Position numbers and translations under genes: made by a program | Part shown: piece after piece, positions 1-5,985 of the stretch | How the letters are laid out: each line of letters begins with the position of its first letter | How positions within the stretch are numbered: the first letter of the stretch is position 1 | Source: Opitutia bacterium | GTDB taxonomy: Bacteria > Verrucomicrobiota > Verrucomicrobiia > Opitutales > Seribacteraceae | Reading direction: 5' to 3' | Assembly: GCA_018646565.1 (NCBI GenBank) | Contig: JABGUO010000143.1 | Coordinates: forward strand, 1 to 6,423 | Length of the DNA: 6,423 nucleotides | Notes under the pieces: model-generated | Told to the model about the DNA's origin: nothing | Seen by the model: only the letters and a program-made list of their open reading frames with translations | The model's database searches: none

Positions 1-1218
1 ACTCCGGAAGAAAACCTAGCCATGATTGAAGACTCAGTTCGCTACCTGAAAGCACAAGGTAAAGAAGTGGTATATGATGCCGAGCATTTCTTTGATGGTT
101 ATTTAAGTAATCCGGAATATGCCTTATCAACACTGGCTGCTGCTGAAAAAGGGGGCGCTGATTTTTTAGTACTTTGCGAAACTAATGGGGGTAAGCTCGT
201 ACCACAAGTGAAGGAAATAACCGAAACTGTGGTTAAGAAATTTCCGAATACAAAAATAGGAATGCATTGCCATAACGATGCTGGAGTGGGAGTTGCAGTA
301 AGTTTAACCGGAATTGAGGTCGGTGCAAAAATGGTACAAGGAACTATGAATGGATACGGGGAAAGAAATGGAAATGCAAACCTGACCACCATTATTCCCA
401 ATCTTGAATTGAAGATGGGGCATACCACAAATTGCAGCGACCACCTTTCGAAACTCCGAGACCTTTCTTTCTTTATTGATGATTCAACCAACCTGAGACC
501 TGACATTCGTGCCCCCTATGTAGGTGCCGCATCCTTTGCCCATAAAGGAGGCGTGCATGCCGATGCCGCCTCTAAGTCCAATCGAAGTTACGAACACATT
601 GACCCTGCTTTAGTTGGAAACCGTACCCGAGTTTTAGTATCGGATATGTCTGGACGAAGTAGCATCATGATGAAGGCAAAGGAAATGGGAATGGAAGTTG
701 ACGGTCGATCGCCCGAAATGAAATCATTCCTTGAAGAATTAAAAAGGTTAGAATTCCAAGGGTATGAATTTGAAGCGGCAGATGCTTCCTTTGATTTATT
801 ACTGAAGCGTTTTCTAAGAGGTGAAGATTCTGCGTTTAAAGTTCTGCGTTATCATGTCGGAGTTTCGAGCGATGGAAGCGAAGAGGAATCCAAATCGGAA
901 GCAACTGTTAAACTGATGGTTAAAGATGAAATTCGACATACAGTTGCCGAAGGGAATGGACCGGTTTCGGCTTTAGATCATGCTCTTAGGAATGCCCTAG
1001 AAAAAGATTTTCCGTTCATCCAGGAAGTCCGCTTAATTGATTTTAAAGTTAGAATCTTAGAGAGTAATCTTGGAACAGATGCAATTACTCGAGTCCATGT
1101 AGAATCCACTGACGGGAATAAAACTTGGGGGACAGTAGGCGTGAGTGATAACGTAATTACCGCAAGTTGGGAAGCACTGGTAGATTCAGTATCGTATAAA
1201 ATTCAATTTGCATCCTAG
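1..1218 (+). CDS. cimA: (R)-citramalate synthase, 5'-truncated by the window edge
   Basis: The enzyme condenses pyruvate with acetyl-CoA to (R)-citramalate, the first step of the threonine-independent route to 2-oxobutanoate and isoleucine. The frame is open from base 1 (T-P-E-E-N-L-A before the first ATG at 22), and TPEENLAMI.DSV is an internal motif of this family, so the ATG at 22 is not the start. About 405 residues are present against roughly 510-540 in the family; the missing N-terminus would carry the catalytic RDG segment. Numbering from the ATG at 22, visible motifs are DAEHFFDGY (19-27), LCETNGG (51-57, usually LCDTNGG), the metal-binding HCHND (82-86), NGYGERNGNANL (110-121) and FAHKGGVHADA (172-182). 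Residues about 271-397 form the LeuA-type C-terminal regulatory/dimerisation domain, ending in the typical WGTVGVSDNVITASWEAL stretch. Citramalate synthase fits better than 2-isopropylmalate synthase because of DAEHFFDGY and NGYGERNGN. Its TAG stop overlaps the stop of the convergent glycosyltransferase gene. Confidence 0.93.
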   Translation, partial: TPEENLAMIEDSVRYLKAQGKEVVYDAEHFFDGYLSNPEYALSTLAAAEKGGADFLVLCETNGGKLVPQVKEITETVVKKFPNTKIGMHCHNDAGVGVAVSLTGIEVGAKMVQGTMNGYGERNGNANLTTIIPNLELKMGHTTNCSDHLSKLRDLSFFIDDSTNLRPDIRAPYVGAASFAHKGGVHADAASKSNRSYEHIDPALVGNRTRVLVSDMSGRSSIMMKAKEMGMEVDGRSPEMKSFLEELKRLEFQGYEFEAADASFDLLLKRFLRGEDSAFKVLRYHVGVSSDGSEEESKSEATVKLMVKDEIRHTVAEGNGPVSALDHALRNALEKDFPFIQEVRLIDFKVRILESNLGTDAITRVHVESTDGNKTWGTVGVSDNVITASWEALVDSVSYKIQFAS

Positions 1219-1219
1219 G
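1214..1219. other. CCTAGG palindrome providing both convergent stop codons
   Basis: The 6-bp palindrome CCTAGG contains the TAG stop of cimA on the plus strand (1216-1218) and the TAG stop of the glycosyltransferase gene on the minus strand (1217-1215). The two genes overlap tail to tail by 4 nt with no intergenic space, so any terminator for either transcript must lie inside the other gene. Confidence 0.9.
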
Positions 1220-2045
1220 TAAATTCATGCACGCGGACACGCGGTCCGGTGGGTCGCCATATTTTTGGATTTGTTGATCTAAAACATACGTTCGTAGGGA
1301 TGCCTAGATTAGCAGCTAAATGAGATGGCCCCGAGTCATTTCCCCAAAATTGGGCCACTCCTTTCAACAGAATTTCTTTATATCTCTCTATCGAATTGGG
1401 TACTATCATTTGAATTCTATCCGAATTACAAAATGTTTCATTCTTAAATAATTCTAAGGCGTCGCGATCTGCTTCTCCGAAAGAAAAAACCACTTGGTTT
1501 TCTTGATTATTGTGCAACCAATCATCCGATAACTTTTTATAAAATGAAAAAGGAATATTTTTAGTTTTTGCCCCACTACCTGAATGGATCCAAAGGATGG
1601 AATTTTGTACCCAATGATCGCCCAAGTAGGGAGTAGACAAAAAGGAATCCGGGATATTGATGCACAGTGCGTTAAACATAGATTCAATGATATGAGGAGG
1701 GAATGTAGGCTTTGAGGGTAAAATAAAAATGTCTTGGACATAATATTCTTTAAGTTCAGTAATCCACTCCTCGTCTTTCCAAAATGTAAAGATATCTGAA
1801 TTTCGTAAACGATTACCAAACTGAGATATTCCGAGATCTAATTCGAAAAATTCGGTATTCTTCTTTTTCGATTCAATCAAACAGAAATAAGAAGGTTTTG
1901 TGAGAACGAAAACTTCATCATAGGAACTTTGTATGAAGTGAAGTAATGGAAGGCTTAAAATAAAATCCCCTAACCCACCGCCTCGGACAAGAACAGCACG
2001 GCACTTTTTTTTCTCTGGTAAAGAGAGTTTTGTTTCAAAATTCAA
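1215..2045 (-). CDS. Glycosyltransferase family 9 (heptosyltransferase-like) protein
   Basis: This is a probable GT-B fold sugar transferase of the ADP-heptose:LPS heptosyltransferase family, expected to act at the cytoplasmic face on LPS core or another surface glycan; donor and acceptor cannot be told from sequence. The N-terminal RGGGLGDFILSLPLL (21-35) matches the family's GxxGD...LP glycine-rich loop, WIHSGSGAKTKN (152-163) matches the HPGS.....K segment opening the second Rossmann domain, and WGNDSGPSHLAANLGIP (234-250) is the donor-site signature D-S/T-GP-HLA. At 276 residues it is shorter than the usual 300-350, but both domains are recognisable and the end (FRSTNPKIWRP) is typical. 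The start is a TTG (2043-2045); no ATG or GTG lies in frame between the thrC stop and the glycine loop. No clear Shine-Dalgarno sequence precedes it, so translation may be coupled to thrC, which ends 9 nt upstream. GC over 1261-1980 is about 36% by hand count, below its neighbours. It has no link to threonine synthesis. Confidence 0.85.
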   Translation of the reverse strand: MNFETKLSLPEKKKCRAVLVRGGGLGDFILSLPLLHFIQSSYDEVFVLTKPSYFCLIESKKKNTEFFELDLGISQFGNRLRNSDIFTFWKDEEWITELKEYYVQDIFILPSKPTFPPHIIESMFNALCINIPDSFLSTPYLGDHWVQNSILWIHSGSGAKTKNIPFSFYKKLSDDWLHNNQENQVVFSFGEADRDALELFKNETFCNSDRIQMIVPNSIERYKEILLKGVAQFWGNDSGPSHLAANLGIPTNVCFRSTNPKIWRPTGPRVRVHEFT

Positions 2046-2054
2046 AAACCGACT

Positions 2055-3413
2055 TTAATCAAGATGCTCTTCAATAAAAGCCCTGATTGCTTTTGGATCA
2101 GAATCCACAAAATATTTTTTACTCTTTTTTCCATTCAATTCTTCAAGTGTAGTTGAAGTAGGAATAGATAGTGATGCTTTTGGATAAACACTGGGAAACT
2201 TGGCAGGGTGTGCGGTGGCAAGAATGAGGTATTTTTCAGATGAATCTAGATCTTTAAAAGCGCAGGCAGTATGCGGATCCACCAAGTAGCTATATTCCTC
2301 CATTACCTGTTTAATAATTTGTGGTAGTTCTTCATCACAAACTGAAGAACTCGAGAAACCATCCACATTGAAATGCTCGAAAGAATATTTTCCTTTTTCA
2401 CTAAAGGTTGCCATTACTTGACGAAGTTTTTTTGAATCTCCTCCAAGAATAAAATAAAGTAGCCTTTCGAAATTAGAAGCCACTTGAATATCCATTGAAG
2501 GTGCTAGACTTGGAGAAACATTCTCGAGCGAATATTCACCAGATTGAAAGAGGCGATGTAAGACATCATTCTGATTCGTTGCCACGCGAAACCCTTTTAT
2601 GGGCAAGCCCATTTTAGTTAGTAGCCAACCTGCAAAAACATTACCAAAATTTCCCGTTGGAACTACAAATGTTGTATTCTCACGTTCGTGCTTTTCTAAC
2701 TGTAACCAAGCGAAAAGGTAATACACGGATTGAGCAAGTATCCGGGCGAGATTAATTGAATTAATCGCAGAAAGCCCGACTTTATTCTTAAATTCAAGAT
2801 CGGAAAAAATCTCTTTAATTGCTCGTTGAGCATCATCAAAAGTTCCTTCAATTGCCAATGGATAAACGTTTTCTGCCTCCGTACAGGTCATCTGCCTTTC
2901 CTGTAATGGGGAAACTTTTCCGTCCGGAAATAAAATAAAAACCGTTACTCCTTTTTTTCCCAAAAGTCCCGCAATCGCTGCCGCTCCGGTATCACCGGAA
3001 GTGGCACCTAGTATCGTTAAAGGTTTACCATTCTTTTTAATCTGCTCTTCATAAATATTACCAAGGAGTTGAAGAGCAAAGTCCTTAAATGCTAAAGTAG
3101 GACCATGAAAAAGTTCTAGGATTTTTAAATTCTCGTGCAATGAAACAATGGGAGCAATCTCCCGATGAGAAAATCGAGAATAGGAATCATTCACTAATTT
3201 CCGCAAATTATTTTCTTCTATATCGGAAGCAAATAAACGAAAAAATGAAAAACACAATTCCGGGTAACTCATATTCTCCCAATCCGAAAGATAAGAAGTA
3301 ATATCAGGAAATTCGTCCGGTAAGTAAAGACCTCCATCTGGAGCCAATCCCTGTGCCACTGCTTCTGAAAAGCTTACCGAACCCGCCTGCCCTCGGGTAC
3401 TGACGAATCTCAT
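2055..3413 (-). CDS. thrC: Threonine synthase
   Basis: This PLP enzyme converts O-phospho-L-homoserine to L-threonine and phosphate, the last step of the pathway, in the cytoplasm. At 452 residues it matches the longer threonine synthase class (E. coli/yeast-like), with the family N-terminus MRFVSTRG and LAPDGGLYLP (23-32). LFHGPTLAFKDFALQ (101-115) holds the PLP Schiff-base lysine, K110. ATSGDTGAAA (137-146) and PTGNFGN (252-258) are the substrate and PLP-phosphate loops, and SMDIQVASNFER (306-317) is a characteristic family segment. The start ATG is preceded by AGGAGAG with an 8-nt spacer, the best ribosome binding site in the window. It lies 13 nt downstream of lysC and 9 nt upstream of the glycosyltransferase gene, all on the same strand. 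No homoserine kinase gene, which supplies its substrate, is adjacent. Sampled GC (2521-2880) is about 40%. Confidence 0.96.
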   Translation of the reverse strand: MRFVSTRGQAGSVSFSEAVAQGLAPDGGLYLPDEFPDITSYLSDWENMSYPELCFSFFRLFASDIEENNLRKLVNDSYSRFSHREIAPIVSLHENLKILELFHGPTLAFKDFALQLLGNIYEEQIKKNGKPLTILGATSGDTGAAAIAGLLGKKGVTVFILFPDGKVSPLQERQMTCTEAENVYPLAIEGTFDDAQRAIKEIFSDLEFKNKVGLSAINSINLARILAQSVYYLFAWLQLEKHERENTTFVVPTGNFGNVFAGWLLTKMGLPIKGFRVATNQNDVLHRLFQSGEYSLENVSPSLAPSMDIQVASNFERLLYFILGGDSKKLRQVMATFSEKGKYSFEHFNVDGFSSSSVCDEELPQIIKQVMEEYSYLVDPHTACAFKDLDSSEKYLILATAHPAKFPSVYPKASLSIPTSTTLEELNGKKSKKYFVDSDPKAIRAFIEEHLD

Positions 3414-3421
3414 TAAATAAA

Positions 3422-3428
3422 CTCTCCT
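3422..3428 (-). promoter_or_regulatory. Ribosome binding site of thrC, overlapping the lysC stop
   Basis: On the minus strand AGGAGAG stands 8 nt before the thrC ATG. Its first two bases are the last two of the lysC TAG stop, so ribosomes finishing lysC terminate on the thrC Shine-Dalgarno. This supports the thrC start and suggests coupled translation (inference). It is the only strong Shine-Dalgarno among the three complete junctions of the operon. Confidence 0.8.
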
Positions 3429-4641
3429 ACTTTCCTAAATCAAATGCCTGATGAGCAACTCTGGTTGCATCATCTCCATTATCGGGATTAACCGCCACTG
3501 AAATCTTGATTTCAGAAGTGCTAATCATCAACATATTTATTCCTGCATTGGCAAGTGCTTCAAAGAATTTGGAGGCTACGCCTGAATGAGAGCGCATTCC
3601 CACGCCAACTACAGAAACCTTTGCAATATTCGTACTTTTCCCAAGTTTACCAGCAGACTGGTCCAGGAAATGAGCTTTTAAAGCTTTTTCTGCCCGGAAG
3701 GCGTCTTCAGTAGGAACTGTAAAGGTTAGGTTTGCTTTACCATTACGAGCAACATTCTGAACGATCATATCTACCACCACATCGGATTCGGACATGATCT
3801 TAAAAATTGCCGCAGCCGCACCCGGTCGGTCAGGTAATTCGGTAATACTTAATCTTACTTGGTTTTTATCAATGGCTACACCACTTACCAGTGTATCCTC
3901 GAGGGATTTTACTTTTTTCTTCACGGTCGTTCCTGTTTTGTTTGAAAAGGTTGAGCGAACTTCAAATGGAATATTATGTTTTTGGGCGAATTCAACTGCC
4001 CGTGTTTGCATTACCTTGGAGCCACTGCTTGCTAATTCCAGCATCTCCTCGTAATTAATAGCCGGTATTTTGCATGCATTCGGGACTATGCGAGGGTCTG
4101 CTGTATAGACTCCCTCCACATCAGTGAAAATTTGACAACTTTTGGCATGTAATGCACCGGCGAGAGCAATCGCACTTAAATCTGACCCGCCCCGCCCGAA
4201 AGTGGTAACATCTCCATGATCACTCACCCCCTGAAAGCCTGCCACTACCACTACATTACCCGCCCGTAATTGCTTACGAATATCTCCCCCTCTTACTTCT
4301 CGAATACGGGATTTGGTATGGATTCCTTCCGTAATAATTTCTGCCTGCCATCCTGTTCGGGAAACAGCGGGCACCTTCAAGGCATGGAGTGCAAGAGTCA
4401 TCAGGGCAATGGTTTCTTGTTCACCGCAAGTCATTAAAACATCCATCTCTCTTTCAGTCGGGTTTTTTAAAATTGCACTTGCCCGCTCAATTAACTGATT
4501 GGTTACGCCAGCTCGGGCAGAGACCACCACCACCACTTGATTACCTTCGGTTAAAGTGCGTTTAACCCTTTTCGCAACCCGCTTAATGCAGTCAACATCG
4601 GCGACCGATGTGCCACCAAACTTTTGTACAACGATACTCAT
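3427..4641 (-). CDS. lysC: Aspartate kinase with two C-terminal ACT repeats
   Basis: The enzyme phosphorylates L-aspartate to 4-phospho-L-aspartate with ATP, the committed step to lysine, threonine, methionine and diaminopimelate. The amino acid kinase domain covers about residues 1-240: KFGGTSVA (7-14), SARAGVTNQL (41-50), TCGEQE (71-76), FGRGGSDLSA (148-157) and the nucleotide-binding TDVEGVYTADPR (173-184). Two ACT regions follow at about 262-335 and 340-404, with ITELPDRPG (266-274), VVGVGMRSHSG (344-354) and STSEIKISVAV (374-384), which implies allosteric control by lysine and/or threonine; which ligand cannot be read off. Length (404) is that of the monofunctional lysine/threonine-sensitive form, not the fused aspartate kinase-homoserine dehydrogenase. 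The ATG overlaps the TGA of hom (ATGA), with only a weak purine-rich AAAGAAG upstream, so translational coupling is likely. I saw no convincing internal start for a separate beta subunit. Sampled GC (4081-4560) is about 49%, the highest measured here. Confidence 0.96.
   Translation of the reverse strand: MSIVVQKFGGTSVADVDCIKRVAKRVKRTLTEGNQVVVVVSARAGVTNQLIERASAILKNPTEREMDVLMTCGEQETIALMTLALHALKVPAVSRTGWQAEIITEGIHTKSRIREVRGGDIRKQLRAGNVVVVAGFQGVSDHGDVTTFGRGGSDLSAIALAGALHAKSCQIFTDVEGVYTADPRIVPNACKIPAINYEEMLELASSGSKVMQTRAVEFAQKHNIPFEVRSTFSNKTGTTVKKKVKSLEDTLVSGVAIDKNQVRLSITELPDRPGAAAAIFKIMSESDVVVDMIVQNVARNGKANLTFTVPTEDAFRAEKALKAHFLDQSAGKLGKSTNIAKVSVVGVGMRSHSGVASKFFEALANAGINMLMISTSEIKISVAVNPDNGDDATRVAHQAFDLGK
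4638..4641 (-). other. ATGA stop/start overlap between hom and lysC
   Basis: On the minus strand the lysC ATG (4641-4639) and the hom TGA (4640-4638) share two bases in the tetranucleotide ATGA. This arrangement is a common sign of translational coupling and would favour balanced output of the two aspartate-pathway enzymes. The gene boundaries are read directly; the coupling is inferred. Confidence 0.9.
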
Positions 4642-5963
4642 TCTTCTTTATAACAATTGGGATCAAACATACGAAATAAAACTGGCTTCTCTTTTACACC
4701 ATCTAATTGTTCTAACGAATCGATTGCTAATCCGATTGAATGCTCATTAGTTTGGTGAGTAGTTAAAATAATCGATGCCGATTCAGACTTCTCGTCAGGA
4801 GTCTGAGAAACTGTGGCAAGACTGATTCCATGGACTGCTAAATTTTCAGCCACCTTTGCTAATTTACCGGGACGATCATCCACGCTAAGCCTCAAATAAA
4901 AACAACCTGAAATTTCCTGAGAAGGTGCCGGTTTACATTCATCTGGAGTTACATGTAAAAGCTTGGGAGGTAATGCACTGCCCTGCATGCCTTTAACCAC
5001 ATCCACAATATCACTAATTACGGATCCGGCAGTGGGGTCCTGCCCTGCTCCCCTGCCCGTCAAAACAACTGTTCCCACAACTGTTCCTGTCAGGCTAATT
5101 CCATTGAAAACTCCATCTGTCTGGGCAATAATTTCATTAATCGGAACTAACGCTGGGTATACTCCGACCGAAACATAATTTTGCTCGAAGCTTCGGCGAA
5201 TTACCCCGATTAATTTTATCTTACAATTTAGATCCCGGGCAGCGGCTAAATCTTCATTTGAAATCCTACGAATTCCCTCCACCGTGGTGTCTTTTAAATC
5301 AATCCACATTCCATGGGCAAGGTAGCCAAGGATAACCGCTTTATGGGCCGCATCAACCCCATCTAAGTCTAAAGCTTCATCCGCTTCCACATAGCCTAAC
5401 TCACGGGCATCTCCCAGTACATCATCAAAGGTGGCTCCTTCATTCTCCATTCGAGTCAGGATATAATTTGAGGTACCGTTCATTATTCCGTAAATCAACG
5501 GAAATTCATTCGCGACCAAGCTTTCACGAAGCACTTTAATGATGGGAATTCCTCCGGCAACACTGGCCTCAAAGGCATAACGAACGCCAGCAGTTTCTGC
5601 CGCTTTAAATAATTCATCACCATGATCGCAAATTAATGCTTTGTTGGCAGTTATTACTGATTTCCCCATGCTAAAGGCTCGGAGGGTCAACTTTTTTGCT
5701 TCTTCAATTCCTCCTATTAGTTCGCAAACAATATCAATATCAGGATCTTCAACAATCGAGAGTGAATCTGTGGTTATGCATGTTGGATCTATTGCGAAAG
5801 CTCTTTTTTTTGATAACGAACGAACAGAAGCACGAGTCGGAATGAGTTGGACTCCAAGAATTCTTTCCCATGCCTTTTCGTTTTCTACTAAATGCTTCCA
5901 AGTTCCCTGTCCCACAGTACCAAAACCAAGAATACCAACTCGTAAGACTTTTTTTTCATTCAT
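4638..5963 (-). CDS. hom: Homoserine dehydrogenase with C-terminal ACT domain
   Basis: This enzyme reduces L-aspartate 4-semialdehyde to L-homoserine with NAD(P)H, the branch toward threonine and methionine. With the ATG at 5961-5963 the protein is 441 residues, usual for the single-function ACT-containing form. VGILGFGTVGQG (9-20) is the Rossmann dinucleotide loop, ITANKAL (104-110) contains conserved K108, NGTSNYILT (162-170) and GYVEADEALDLDG (190-202) are signature segments, D-AHKAVIL (204-212) includes the likely catalytic lysine K208, and GRGAGQDPTA (303-312) follows. Residues about 353-430 form an ACT domain (YLRLSVDDRPGKLA), pointing to feedback control, classically by threonine. The frame stays open upstream to an ATG at 6065, but that would add 34 residues with no family counterpart and overlap plsY by 80 nt; the chosen start places the Rossmann loop near the N-terminus as usual. 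No strong Shine-Dalgarno is visible in the 22-nt gap after plsY. Confidence 0.95.
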   Translation of the reverse strand: MNEKKVLRVGILGFGTVGQGTWKHLVENEKAWERILGVQLIPTRASVRSLSKKRAFAIDPTCITTDSLSIVEDPDIDIVCELIGGIEEAKKLTLRAFSMGKSVITANKALICDHGDELFKAAETAGVRYAFEASVAGGIPIIKVLRESLVANEFPLIYGIMNGTSNYILTRMENEGATFDDVLGDARELGYVEADEALDLDGVDAAHKAVILGYLAHGMWIDLKDTTVEGIRRISNEDLAAARDLNCKIKLIGVIRRSFEQNYVSVGVYPALVPINEIIAQTDGVFNGISLTGTVVGTVVLTGRGAGQDPTAGSVISDIVDVVKGMQGSALPPKLLHVTPDECKPAPSQEISGCFYLRLSVDDRPGKLAKVAENLAVHGISLATVSQTPDEKSESASIILTTHQTNEHSIGLAIDSLEQLDGVKEKPVLFRMFDPNCYKEE

Positions 5964-5985
5964 AACAAACTTAGTAGAAATAGTT

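Noticed and set aside
22..24. ATG at 22 as the true start of cimA
   Set aside because: The frame is open to base 1 and the preceding residues match the internal family motif, so this is a mid-protein methionine.
1234..1248. Inverted repeat CGGAC-ACGCG-GTCCG as a possible terminator for cimA
   Set aside because: The stem is only 5 bp, and the T5 run lies 13 nt downstream instead of directly after it. The bases are explained by coding for the Arg-Val-Arg-Val stretch near the glycosyltransferase C-terminus. Not convincing as an intrinsic terminator.
3427..3930. A separate beta subunit of aspartate kinase from an internal start
   Set aside because: In some bacteria lysC has an in-frame internal start before the ACT domains. 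Around residues 240-255 here I see no ATG, GTG or TTG with a Shine-Dalgarno, so it is not supported.
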